DNA from: Bdellovibrionales bacterium
GTDB taxonomy: Bacteria; Bdellovibrionota; UBA1018
Reading direction: 5' to 3'
DNA: 64,000 nucleotides
Assembly: GCA_016786465.1 (NCBI GenBank)
Contig: JAEUWC010000030.1
Location: forward strand, 186,001 to 250,000
In this document: piece after piece, positions 8,872 to 16,606 of the stretch
Layout of the letters: each line of letters starts with the position of its first letter
Position numbering within the stretch: position 1 is the first letter of the stretch
Notes under the pieces: generated by a model
What the model saw: the letters and a program-made list of their open reading frames with translations, nothing else
What the model was told of the DNA's origin: nothing
The model's database searches: none
Position numbers and translations under genes: made by a program

Positions 8872-9908
8872 GCAAATAACGCTAGATCTTCCCAGCCATG
8901 GGGAAGGGTCGCAGATCCTCCGGCGGATCCGGGAATGCCGCGAAGGCGGGCGCGCTCTTCGCAAGCGCGCTCGGCCTGAACAAACAGAGATTCTCGGAAA
9001 GCATTTTGTTCTTTTTGAAATTTGAAAAGGTCATCCAACGTGAACGCATTCACGTTGTCGCGCAGGATTTCCGCAAACGCGGGAAGATCGGCACGGGATC
9101 CTCCTAAGTGAATCAACATGCGGGGGAAAGCTGCGCCTTCGCAACCCTTGCGCCATGTCAGGGCCAGTTCTGCGGCATCCGAAGTGGGTGGGACACAGAA
9201 AATCACGTGCGAAGTTTTCAAAAGCGCATCGTGAAGCGCGGTCAAAGTTTCAGGAAGTTCACGGATTTTTTCTGCGCCCTTTTGGCGAAGTTCAAAAGCA
9301 AGCGCGGCGCGGTTCGCGGGGGTTCGATTCCAAATCCAGATTTCATTGGGCAAAAGCCAAGGCGCGATCGACTGCGCGATTTTCCCGGCGCCCACCAAAA
9401 GAATCGGTTCTTCGGGACCGCGGGGCGCAGTGCGCTTCAAAAGTTTTCGAATCAAAGAACCGTAACCGTCGCTTCCGATGTTTTGTAGAAAACGCGCGCG
9501 GATGTCTTTGGTGTCTTCAAACAAGCGCTGCATCCAGGGTCCAAGTTCATGGGCCATGTCCAAACCCATCGTCAGGCCCGAACCCGTGGTCTGAAATTCT
9601 TTCCACGCATCTTTCAACTGGCCAAAGATGTCGGTTTCACCCTTGATCTGGGACGCTAGGCCCGTCGAAACTTGAAGCAAGAATTTGTAAGCTTCATCAC
9701 CGGTGCGAAATTCCAATCCGGGCGAAGCAAGAATCGGGTCTGAAAGTTCTGCGGAAGATCCCACCCAGATCTGGCGCTGACAGGTTTTCAGATGAAAGAA
9801 TCCGCGCAAGGCTTCGTGCGCGGAAGCGGCGGAATCCGTCGCGGGGACCGCCTGCGGGGCCGCCGAAAGTGCAGGAAGATGAATCACAAAAAGCTCGTCG
9901 AAGCGCAC
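8868..9908 (-). CDS. hemA: glutamyl-tRNA reductase, C-terminally short
   Basis: NADPH-dependent reduction of Glu-tRNA(Glu) to glutamate-1-semialdehyde, the entry to haem synthesis. The catalytic cysteine is in FHLKTCQRQIW (Cys43); STGLASQIKGETDIFGQLK matches the family's GLxSxVxGExQIxGQVK region; the NADPH site is LLVGAGKIAQSIAPWL and IWIWNRTPANRAAL. At 346 residues it is clearly shorter than the usual 400-plus: the chain stops soon after TLDDLFKFQKEQN, so most of the C-terminal dimerisation domain is missing. The start is a GTG at 9908 with no Shine-Dalgarno sequence but with an extended -10-like element just ahead. It is the first gene of the haem operon. Confidence 0.92.
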   Translation of the reverse strand: MRFDELFVIHLPALSAAPQAVPATDSAASAHEALRGFFHLKTCQRQIWVGSSAELSDPILASPGLEFRTGDEAYKFLLQVSTGLASQIKGETDIFGQLKDAWKEFQTTGSGLTMGLDMAHELGPWMQRLFEDTKDIRARFLQNIGSDGYGSLIRKLLKRTAPRGPEEPILLVGAGKIAQSIAPWLLPNEIWIWNRTPANRAALAFELRQKGAEKIRELPETLTALHDALLKTSHVIFCVPPTSDAAELALTWRKGCEGAAFPRMLIHLGGSRADLPAFAEILRDNVNAFTLDDLFKFQKEQNAFRESLFVQAERACEERARLRGIPGSAGGSATLPHGWEDLALFA

Positions 9909-9914
9909 GGATAG

Positions 9915-9923
9915 ATGTTACCA
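9915..9923 (-). promoter_or_regulatory. extended -10-like element directly upstream of hemA
   Basis: On the minus strand TGGTAACAT ends six bases before the hemA GTG. It fits an extended -10 (TGnTAnnnT) and would put the transcript start at or next to the start codon, so the hemA mRNA could be leaderless. No good -35 is seen at 17 bases. Weak, single-site evidence. Confidence 0.3.
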
Positions 9924-9955
9924 AGGGTTTAAAGGCGGATTGTCACCACACTGTC

Positions 9956-10723
9956 ATGACAAAAAAGAAAACCAAAGCGACACAGGGCGATATCTGGTCG
10001 GGGGCCGTCGTATTCTGTGACGGAGCGTCATCAGGCAATCCCGGTCCCGGGGGCTGGGGAACCATCGTCTACACGCCAGATGGAATGATCCGCGAATTGG
10101 GCGGGCGGGCGGCCGAAACCACGAACAATAAAATGGAACTTTTGGGTGCCATCGAAGGATTGCGCGAACTTCGCGACTTCGACGGGGACGTCACGATCGC
10201 AACCGATTCGACTTATGTGATTCGCGGAATCACGCAGTGGATATGGGCGTGGCGGTCACGCGATTGGAAGACTGCTGAAGGCGCCGATGTCGCGAATCGA
10301 GAATTCTGGGAAGAATTAAGCCGCCTGGTTTCGGCCAGGAAGAAAAAGGGTGGAACCCTGGAATGGCGCTATGTGCGCGGCCACCAGGGCACGCCAGGAA
10401 ACGAAAGGGTCGACGCAATCGCGGTGGCCTTTTCCAAGGGCAAGTGGGTGGATCTGTATGAAGGCCCGCTTTTAAAATACGAATACGCGATCACGGATTT
10501 GCCAGAAAACATGGAATTGCCCGAAATGCGGCCGCGCGAAGCGCCGGGCGACCCCAGCCAAAAGAAGCCCGTCTGGTACTTAAGCCTGGTGAACGATCAG
10601 CTTGAAAAACACACGGATTGGAAGTCTTGCGAAGCGCGGGTCAAAGGCCGCCCCGGCGCAAAATTTAAAAAAGTTTCCAGCCCGGAAGAAGAAGCGGCTG
10701 TGCTGAAAGGCTGGGGTGTCTGA
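9956..10723 (+). CDS. rnhA: ribonuclease HI with C-terminal hybrid-binding (viroplasmin-like) domain
   Basis: Degrades the RNA strand of RNA-DNA hybrids. Catalytic acids are visible in CDGASSGNPGPGGWG (Asp22), NNKMELLGA (Glu61), ATDSTYVI (Asp84) and GNERVDAIAV (Asp153), with the active-site loop histidine in RGHQGTPGN. After the catalytic domain (to about residue 165) comes a charged linker and, at about residues 205-255, WYLSLVNDQLEKHTDWKSC followed by ARVKGRPGAKFKKV. This resembles the viroplasmin/RNase H1 hybrid-binding domain, which in eukaryotic RNase H1 sits at the N-terminus. I use the ATG at 9956; the frame is open to 9869, but that extension overlaps hemA. No clear ribosome site is present. 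The last codons lie in the palindrome at 10716-10826. Confidence 0.93.
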   Translation: MTKKKTKATQGDIWSGAVVFCDGASSGNPGPGGWGTIVYTPDGMIRELGGRAAETTNNKMELLGAIEGLRELRDFDGDVTIATDSTYVIRGITQWIWAWRSRDWKTAEGADVANREFWEELSRLVSARKKKGGTLEWRYVRGHQGTPGNERVDAIAVAFSKGKWVDLYEGPLLKYEYAITDLPENMELPEMRPREAPGDPSQKKPVWYLSLVNDQLEKHTDWKSCEARVKGRPGAKFKKVSSPEEEAAVLKGWGV

Positions 10724-10826
10724 GCACCTTTTGATGCTCACCGCATAAAAAAGACCGAAACTCGGACGCACGCGTCCGAATTTCGGTCGAATATGCTGCA
10801 CCGAGCATCAAAAGGTGCTCAGACAC
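10716..10826. terminator. large nested palindrome between convergent genes, likely bidirectional terminator
   Basis: Perfect 24-base inverted arms at 10716-10739 and 10803-10826 (beginning GTGTCTGAGCACC, ending GATGCTC). Inside are GCATA/TATGC at 10743-10747 and 10793-10797, and an inner hairpin at 10753-10788 with 8+8 paired bases, one mismatch and a 2-base loop. The left arm contains the rnhA stop; the right arm abuts the stop of the opposite gene. An A-run before the inner hairpin supplies a U-run to the minus-strand transcript. The outer arm resembles REP-type palindromes. Confidence 0.7.
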
Positions 10827-11102
10827 CTAAGCGGCGCGCCTGGGCCGGATGACCGGACGCTCGGGCCTTTCAAACGCGATGACGTTTGAAAGCACGCCGG
10901 GCAGGCAGATCATCGTCAGTTCTTCAAATTCGTCGGGGGTCAGGCCGGCCTTTTTCGCAAAGTTCTTCAGCTTCCCAAGAATCCGGGTCAGCCGAACTTC
11001 GTCGATGGGCTTCCCAGGACCATGCGCGCACTCTAGGTACGCTTCGCGAATGTCTTCTAGGAACCGGCGACGAACAGCATCGAGGAAGGTTTCTTTAGTC
11101 AT
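10827..11102 (-). CDS. hypothetical small helical protein
   Basis: A 91-residue cytoplasmic protein of unknown function, starting MTKETFLDAVRRRFLEDIRE. It is rich in Arg, Leu and Glu with alternating helical segments, has the stretch KLKNFAKKAGLTPDEFEEL, and ends in a basic tail RPVIRPRRAA. No signal peptide or membrane segment. I take the ATG at 11102; an in-frame GTG at 11150 would add 16 residues. It is transcribed toward rnhA and ends at the big palindrome. I do not recognise a family. Confidence 0.6.
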   Translation of the reverse strand: MTKETFLDAVRRRFLEDIREAYLECAHGPGKPIDEVRLTRILGKLKNFAKKAGLTPDEFEELTMICLPGVLSNVIAFERPERPVIRPRRAA

Positions 11103-11257
11103 GAGTCTGAGTATCCGCCTATCAACGCGTCGCGTAAAGAATCTTAACACTTTTACTTTCTAAATAATATCAATAACTTAGTTTATATTGTTAATTGTCA
11201 GGAACTTATGACTGTTAAGATTCAAAGACCCATGAAGACCCGAATAGTGGATTATTC

Positions 11258-11286
11258 TTGTCAAGATTATCGGATCGCGATACAAC
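11258..11286 (+). promoter_or_regulatory. sigma-70-like promoter upstream of the coiled-coil lipoprotein gene
   Basis: TTGTCA (11258-11263), a 17-base spacer and TACAAC (11281-11286), about 55 bases before the start codon at 11341. The preceding 100 bases are markedly AT-rich. Matches are 5/6 and 4/6 to the consensus hexamers. Confidence 0.45.
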
Positions 11287-11340
11287 CGCGCCACTTAACG
11301 CGCCTGCGCCAAAAGGAGCAGGCACTTTTTGGAGAATCCT

Positions 11341-12414
11341 ATGTCGAAGCAGATTTCAATTTTCACGATGGCCGCAACCCTGGCCCTAACCACGTCGGCC
11401 TGCAAGATGGTCCGCAACATGGACGAAATGCACGACTCGACACAAAAGATGAGCGGCACGACGGAAAAAATGGCTCAGACCACAGAAACCATGTCCAAGA
11501 CCACCGACAAGCTCTTGGATGCGACCGAAGGAATGCTGGAAGACACCCGCCCAGCTTTCGCCAAAACGGCGCGCGAAGTGATCATCGAATCGATGATGAA
11601 GAAAGATTCAATGGAAGCGAAGCTTAGCGAAAGCGCCGCTCTCCAGTACGCGTTTGAATTTCAAAAGTGGAATCCAAGAATGGAAACCCAACAGGAACGC
11701 GAAATCCTTTTCGCAAAAGCGGTTCGCGAATACGTCCGCAACGCGCGCGAATACTTGAATATCCATATTTCGGATCTAGACGACGCAAAGGTGTCGGCAG
11801 CGAAAAAGGATGAAGAACATCGCAATCTGTACGCATACGTCGCGACGATGCACAAAATCGACGACACCCAATTGTTGAAAGCGCAGGAAGAAAAATTTCA
11901 GCCTGTTTCGCTTTTTGACATATTGGCCAACGGTCTTCGTGAAAATGCCGAAGTCGCTCATGGAATGCGCCATGAAAGCGAACTTTCGCTTTCAGCCCAA
12001 GCCGTCGGAAGCGTTTATCAGGACGTGATCTACTTGATGCAAGTTCGCATGAACTTTTTGGCCGCAATGCCCCTAAGCGCCGTTTCAAAAATTGCTTCTG
12101 AAAAGCTTTTGGGACTTTCCGGAAAACTGACCGGACTTCGGATGTTGGTCGCCCCTTGGGAAGCGCGCGTGGAAGACCTGACCGTTGTTCAATTCCGCGA
12201 CTATGCGACGATGATCAATAAAGCCCGTGAAACTCGCGATCTTTTGATGTCCATCGGCGTTGCACCGAAAGCGGACAAGAAAGTCGCAAAGATCTATTTG
12301 AATATGAAGCTGGATGCAAAATCGGCGAAAGCCGTCGGTCCTGCAAGCCAAGCCGCGGTCGAAGACTTCAAGCTATCGATTGAAGCGCTTTTGGGCCAAA
12401 AGCTTCGGCAGTAA
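11341..12414 (+). CDS. lipoprotein with N-terminal heptad-like repeats, unknown function
   Basis: 357-residue predicted lipoprotein. The signal peptide MSKQISIFTMAATLALTTSA is followed by Cys21 as the lipidation site. Immediately after come regularly spaced Met/Thr repeats (for example MSGTTEKMAQTTETMSKTTD), which predict a coiled coil or fibre-like stalk. The remainder is mostly helical and charged with no recognised domain. A GGAG lies six bases before the ATG at 11341; a longer frame has no support. The gene ends flush against the stop of the convergent gene at 12415. Localisation to the inner or outer membrane cannot be decided; residue 22 is Lys, not the Asp retention signal. Confidence 0.85.
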   Translation: MSKQISIFTMAATLALTTSACKMVRNMDEMHDSTQKMSGTTEKMAQTTETMSKTTDKLLDATEGMLEDTRPAFAKTAREVIIESMMKKDSMEAKLSESAALQYAFEFQKWNPRMETQQEREILFAKAVREYVRNAREYLNIHISDLDDAKVSAAKKDEEHRNLYAYVATMHKIDDTQLLKAQEEKFQPVSLFDILANGLRENAEVAHGMRHESELSLSAQAVGSVYQDVIYLMQVRMNFLAAMPLSAVSKIASEKLLGLSGKLTGLRMLVAPWEARVEDLTVVQFRDYATMINKARETRDLLMSIGVAPKADKKVAKIYLNMKLDAKSAKAVGPASQAAVEDFKLSIEALLGQKLRQ

Positions 12415-13149
12415 TTATTTCGAAAGCGTCGGGCAAGACGGGCTAGCTGCGATGGCGCGGTTGGCTTCCGCGGGCTTCCCGCCCGATTGCCAAGCCAACG
12501 CGATCGCGGCGTCCATTCCTTCGATGGCCTTTGGGGCGGCGACGTCTTGGATTCCGTAATGCGTGCAGTTTTGATCGCGCGCCGTCATGCGGGTGCGAAG
12601 GTACTGCGTATAAGTCGCCGTTTCAGAAACGAAGTCTTCAAGCGCTTCGTTCATCGGGCGCGCTTCGGACTTGGCCGACTTGAAACCGTAAACTTCGGTG
12701 ATCGGCGAAAAGATTTTTCCGTCTTTGAAAAATCCCTGGGCGGCTGAATCCAGCGTGTTGTTGCCAACCAGGAAAACCTGAACCGGCTTGGCCAAAACGC
12801 CTGGGCAATCTTCTTTGGTCGCACCCGTGAAAAGCTGTTTCAAAGGAAACTGGCGGTTCTTCTGTTTTCCGCCCATCAAAAGTTCGGTGTTCAAAACCAA
12901 AACGTCGCAAGAAACCTTGGTCTGGCAGGCGCGCTTTAGCCACATCGTTGGGGCCGATTGCGCAGGACCGATGTTTTGAAAGGTCACGGAATCGCCATCC
13001 GAAAAGTGGCGCTTGAAAACCTTCATGATTGGATCATCTGCACCGGTCAGCGAACAGAATTGGATCGAATCCGCATGCGCGGCTGCGGCCGAAAAGGCCA
13101 AAGCGGCTGCGAATCCAATGCTCAAAACGCGACTTGTGATAAATCCCAT
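12415..13149 (-). CDS. secreted protein of unknown function
   Basis: 244 residues with a clear Sec signal peptide (cleavage probably after AAAAHA, about residue 26). The mature part has about seven cysteines (FCSLTG, RACQTKVSCDV, KEDCPG, QNCTHYG, SPSCPTLSK), pointing to a disulphide-stabilised periplasmic or exported protein. No family recognised; the layout loosely recalls small periplasmic binding proteins, but I see no diagnostic motif. Its ribosome site GGGGA lies inside the inverted repeat at 13151-13178. Confidence 0.8.
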   Translation of the reverse strand: MGFITSRVLSIGFAAALAFSAAAAHADSIQFCSLTGADDPIMKVFKRHFSDGDSVTFQNIGPAQSAPTMWLKRACQTKVSCDVLVLNTELLMGGKQKNRQFPLKQLFTGATKEDCPGVLAKPVQVFLVGNNTLDSAAQGFFKDGKIFSPITEVYGFKSAKSEARPMNEALEDFVSETATYTQYLRTRMTARDQNCTHYGIQDVAAPKAIEGMDAAIALAWQSGGKPAEANRAIAASPSCPTLSK

Positions 13150-13150
13150 A

Positions 13151-13178
13151 GATCAGTATCCCCGCTGTATTACTGATC
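13151..13178. promoter_or_regulatory. 8-base inverted repeat enclosing a ribosome-binding site
   Basis: GATCAGTA (13151-13158) and TACTGATC (13171-13178) are perfect inverted arms with a 12-base spacer, ending one base before the start codon at 13149. On the minus strand the GGGGA ribosome site lies in the loop and stem edge. It could be an operator or an mRNA hairpin controlling translation. A second small hairpin, CCTAAA/TTTAGG, is at 13196-13213. Confidence 0.45.
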
Positions 13179-13285
13179 GGCAGTTTTCTGACTTTCCTAA
13201 AGCAAAATTTAGGAACCGGGGGCACCTGGACGAGCACTTGAAGCCCGTGTAACCCTTTAAAATCAAAGCGGTTTTCAGGTCGTAT

Positions 13286-14926
13286 TTAGCCCAAGAAGGG
13301 ATACCGGTAGTTCGTCGCCGAAACCAGGGTTTCCTTAATAGTTCGCGGTGAAAGCCAGCGGTAAAGGTTCAATTTACTGCCCGCTTTATCGTTGGTTCCG
13401 GAAGCGCGGGCTCCACCGAAGGGCTGCTGCCCGACGACTGCGCCCGTGGGCTTGTCGTTTAAGTAGAAATTCCCAGCCGCGTTTCGCAAACGTTCTGACA
13501 TGTGGACCAGGGCTTCGCGGTCTTGAGCGAAGATCGCCCCCGTCAAAGCGTAAGGCGATGTCGAATCGCAAAGATCCAGCGCTTCTTCCAAGCGCGCGTC
13601 GTCGTACACGTACGCGGTCAGCACCGGGGCGAAAAGTTCTTCCACCATCGTGCGCGATTTCGGGTCAGCGGTTTCAATCAAGGTCGGTTCAATGAAGTAA
13701 CCTTTTTCGCCATGGGTTTTCCCACCGGCCAGGAAACGTCCTTGTTTTGCGGCTTCCAAGCCCGACAAAACCGCAGATACGCGCTTGAAAGACCGTTCAT
13801 CAATCACGGCGTTCACGAAATTTGAAAAATCCCGCACGTCACCCATCTTCAGCGTCTTCATTTCAAAAACGACGCCTTCCAAAATCTGTTTTGAAAGCGA
13901 CTTGGGCAGATAAATTCGCGAAGCGGCCGAACACTTTTGCCCTTGGTATTCAAATGCCCCTCGAACGGCGTTTGCGACCACCGCTTCGGTGCTTGCCGAT
14001 GGGTGAACGAAAATGAAGTCCTTGCCGCCGGTTTCGCCCACCATTCGGGGATAGCTTCGGTAGCGGGTCAGGTTTTCGGAAACTTTTTTCCAAAGGGTCT
14101 GAAAGGTCGCCGTCGATCCCGTGAAATGCACGCCGCCCAGTTCCGGATGCGGAAGCAAAGTGTCGCCGGCCAAAGGACCATCCGCAGCCACGCGATTGAT
14201 CACTCCGGCGGGGATTCCGGCTTCTTCAAAAAGTTTTTGAATGTAATGCGCGGACAACATCTGCGTATCCGATGGTTTCCAAACGACCGTGTTTCCGCAA
14301 ATCGCAGGGGCAGCGCAAAGATTTCCGGCGATGGCCGTGAAATTGAACGGCGTAATTGCCAAAACAAAACCTTCAAGCGGACGCCAGTCCATTCGGTTCC
14401 AAACGCCAGGCGAAGAAATCGGCTGTTCGCGCAGGATTTCAGAATAAAAGCGCGCGTTGAAACGCAAGAAATCGATCAGTTCGCAAGCGGCGTCGATTTC
14501 AGCTTGGAAAACGTTTTTCGACTGACCCAGCATCGTGGCGGCGTTCAAGGTGTCGCGCCAAGGGCCCGCAAGCAGATCCGCGGCCTTTAGAAAAATCGCG
14601 GCCCTTTCATTCCAAGGCATCGCGGCCCAGGCTTTCTTGGCCTTGATCGCAGCATCAGCCGCCATCAAAAGTTCTTTTTCGGTGGCCAGATGAAATTCTG
14701 CCAGCACATGTCCGTGATCGTGGGGCATGACCACCGTTCGGGTTTTGCCGGTTCGGACTTCCTTGCCGCCGATGATCAGGGGAATTTCGATTTTTTCGCG
14801 CGACATCGAATCCAGCCGCGCCTTCAGACTTTGAATCTGCGCCTGACCCAAAGCGGTCTTCGGATCGTAGGAACGCACGGGTTCGTTCTTTTCGGAAAGT
14901 TCTAGGTCTGGAATATTTGGGATCAT
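13286..14926 (-). CDS. pruA: L-glutamate gamma-semialdehyde (delta-1-pyrroline-5-carboxylate) dehydrogenase
   Basis: NAD-dependent aldehyde dehydrogenase oxidising glutamate semialdehyde to glutamate, the last step of proline catabolism. 546 residues, the length of the stand-alone eukaryote-like/ALDH4 group. The general base Glu is in MVGETGGKD, the nucleophilic Cys in YQGQKCSAASR, and the cofactor region includes AITPFNFTAIAGNL and HFTGSTATFQTLW. No proline dehydrogenase is in the window. The start overlaps the stop of the upstream dehydrogenase gene (ATGA). Confidence 0.94.
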   Translation of the reverse strand: MIPNIPDLELSEKNEPVRSYDPKTALGQAQIQSLKARLDSMSREKIEIPLIIGGKEVRTGKTRTVVMPHDHGHVLAEFHLATEKELLMAADAAIKAKKAWAAMPWNERAAIFLKAADLLAGPWRDTLNAATMLGQSKNVFQAEIDAACELIDFLRFNARFYSEILREQPISSPGVWNRMDWRPLEGFVLAITPFNFTAIAGNLCAAPAICGNTVVWKPSDTQMLSAHYIQKLFEEAGIPAGVINRVAADGPLAGDTLLPHPELGGVHFTGSTATFQTLWKKVSENLTRYRSYPRMVGETGGKDFIFVHPSASTEAVVANAVRGAFEYQGQKCSAASRIYLPKSLSKQILEGVVFEMKTLKMGDVRDFSNFVNAVIDERSFKRVSAVLSGLEAAKQGRFLAGGKTHGEKGYFIEPTLIETADPKSRTMVEELFAPVLTAYVYDDARLEEALDLCDSTSPYALTGAIFAQDREALVHMSERLRNAAGNFYLNDKPTGAVVGQQPFGGARASGTNDKAGSKLNLYRWLSPRTIKETLVSATNYRYPFLG

Positions 14927-15768
14927 GACCTAGTCATAGCTCGAAAGCCTTTTTGGGTCAGGTCGAAAAGTAGCTGCGTGGGCAGCAGTTTTTTCAAAAA
15001 ACCCAAGAATTTGGCGTCCCAGCCGATCAGCAGGCGAACGGGGATCTTGGGCTGGTTGACCCAGTTGACCATGGTGCGCACCACCCAATCGGGGTCAGGT
15101 GCGCTTAGGCGCTTTCGCGTGACGAATCCTTCAAAGGCCTGGGTTCTAGCAAAATGCGGTGAAGAAGGATCGCGCGACCTTTTTCCAAGCCAAAAGTTTC
15201 GGCCCGCGAATTCGGTTCGAAAAGTACCGGGTTCAATCAATCCGACTTGGACCCCGCTTCCAGCCAGGTCATGGCGAAGGGCTTCCATATAAGATTCCAG
15301 TGCATACTTCGACGAACAGTAAGCCCCGTAAAAGGGAAAGGTCGCTATTCCGCAGATGCTTGAAACGCTGATGATGCGACCCCGGGATTTTCTAAGCGCC
15401 GGCAAGAAAATTTGGGTCAGCCGAACGGCTGAAAAGAAATTGATTTCAAACTGGCGGCGAAGTTCTTCGGGATCCTGATCTTCAGCCGTGCCCATCAGCC
15501 CGATTCCAGCGTTATTGATCAGAACATCCACGGTGGGATTTTCGGCCAAGATTTTTCGCGCGGCATCTTCAACGGTTTTCGCTTCAGCTAGGTCTGCGTC
15601 ATACGCCAGGGCCCGTCCGGTTGCTGACGCTTCGGGCCCCAAAAGTTCCATCCAGCGCGCCTTTCCGCCGCGCGCTATTCCAATCAGTTGGTGCCCTTGA
15701 GCCAAAAGTCTTCGGCTGGTTTCCAATCCAAATCCGCTGGTGCATCCTGTGATCACGATCGTCTTCAT
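14923..15768 (-). CDS. short-chain dehydrogenase/reductase
   Basis: 281-residue SDR-family oxidoreductase. The cofactor motif is VITGCTSGFGLETSRRL (TGxxxGxG), the structural motif LINNAGIG, the catalytic Ser in VSSICG and the YxxxK pair in YGAYCSSKYALE. The C-terminus (about 230-281) is more hydrophobic, as in classical SDRs acting on sterol- or retinol-like and other lipophilic substrates, so a membrane-associated substrate is possible. It is translationally coupled to pruA by an ATGA overlap, but a shared pathway is not obvious. Confidence 0.92.
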   Translation of the reverse strand: MKTIVITGCTSGFGLETSRRLLAQGHQLIGIARGGKARWMELLGPEASATGRALAYDADLAEAKTVEDAARKILAENPTVDVLINNAGIGLMGTAEDQDPEELRRQFEINFFSAVRLTQIFLPALRKSRGRIISVSSICGIATFPFYGAYCSSKYALESYMEALRHDLAGSGVQVGLIEPGTFRTEFAGRNFWLGKRSRDPSSPHFARTQAFEGFVTRKRLSAPDPDWVVRTMVNWVNQPKIPVRLLIGWDAKFLGFLKKLLPTQLLFDLTQKGFRAMTRS

Positions 15769-15808
15769 AGGGTCGTCAGTTTCACTGGGAAAGTGTTACG
15801 ATACAAGC

Positions 15809-16606
15809 ATGAAGAAATACGCCAGCCGATTTCTAAAATTCGTCGCGCTTTTGCACATGGCGACGCCGGTCGGCTACCTGATTTGGGTTCGGTTTCTTTT
15901 CGAAATTCCGCCACAGAAAATGGCAAGCCTTCTTCTTTCGCCTTTCTATTATTTGGTGGCGATCGCAGCCGCTGTTTCCGGATACGGTCTTTGGGAAATG
16001 CGCCGCTGGTCTTGGCACGTGTTCTTGGCGACTAGTTTTCTGATCTGCTACAGCAACGCCATCATCCTGACGAATTACGGATCCACCCAGCATTCCTGGG
16101 AAATGTTCGCCGTTTCGTGTTTCCTGGTTTTGTTCTTCACGCTTCGGGTGGCGCGTGAACTTCGCGTGCCTTATTTTCTTCCGAAAATCCGTTGGTGGGA
16201 AAGCAATCCTCGTTACCGAACCCACATCCCGGTTGAATTGGCCTTGGCTGATTCGCTTTCCGATCATTTTTACAAAGCCGAAATTGTCGATCTTTCGACC
16301 AAGGGCGCTTTTGTCAAAATTCGCGACGACTTCAAAGTGGGTGACGTTTTAGAACTGAAATTCACGGCCTTTGGCCTAAAGGCCGAAATCGCAGGGACCG
16401 TGGTTTGGTGCCCACAAAGTGCGGTCACGCACCCCAAGGGCGTGGGAATTAAATTTGGGACCATGACCCGCGTGAATCGAAAAGCGCTTCGGGCGATGGA
16501 TCGCCGCCTAAAACGGATTCGCGCCTTTTATCGAACCTACCGACTTTTGATGGCCGAAGAAGAATTTTCAAAACGAATGAACGATCTGCATGCGCCAGCC
16601 ACTTAA
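15809..16606 (+). CDS. membrane-anchored PilZ-domain protein
   Basis: 265 residues. The first 135 hold about four hydrophobic segments (for example FLKFVALLHMATPVGYLIW and LVAIAAAVSGYGLW). Residues about 150-245 form a PilZ-like domain with an arginine cluster NPRYRTHIPVE and the DxSxxG motif in IVDLSTKGAF, which in this family bind cyclic di-GMP. Start chosen at the ATG at 15809; the frame is open further upstream but overlaps the divergent SDR gene. The tadA start overlaps its last 17 bases. Probable role: a c-di-GMP receptor at the membrane. Confidence 0.88.
   Translation: MKKYASRFLKFVALLHMATPVGYLIWVRFLFEIPPQKMASLLLSPFYYLVAIAAAVSGYGLWEMRRWSWHVFLATSFLICYSNAIILTNYGSTQHSWEMFAVSCFLVLFFTLRVARELRVPYFLPKIRWWESNPRYRTHIPVELALADSLSDHFYKAEIVDLSTKGAFVKIRDDFKVGDVLELKFTAFGLKAEIAGTVVWCPQSAVTHPKGVGIKFGTMTRVNRKALRAMDRRLKRIRAFYRTYRLLMAEEEFSKRMNDLHAPAT

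Noticed and set aside
13937-14590. 217-residue plus-strand frame within pruA
   Set aside because: Antisense shadow of a clear aldehyde dehydrogenase gene.
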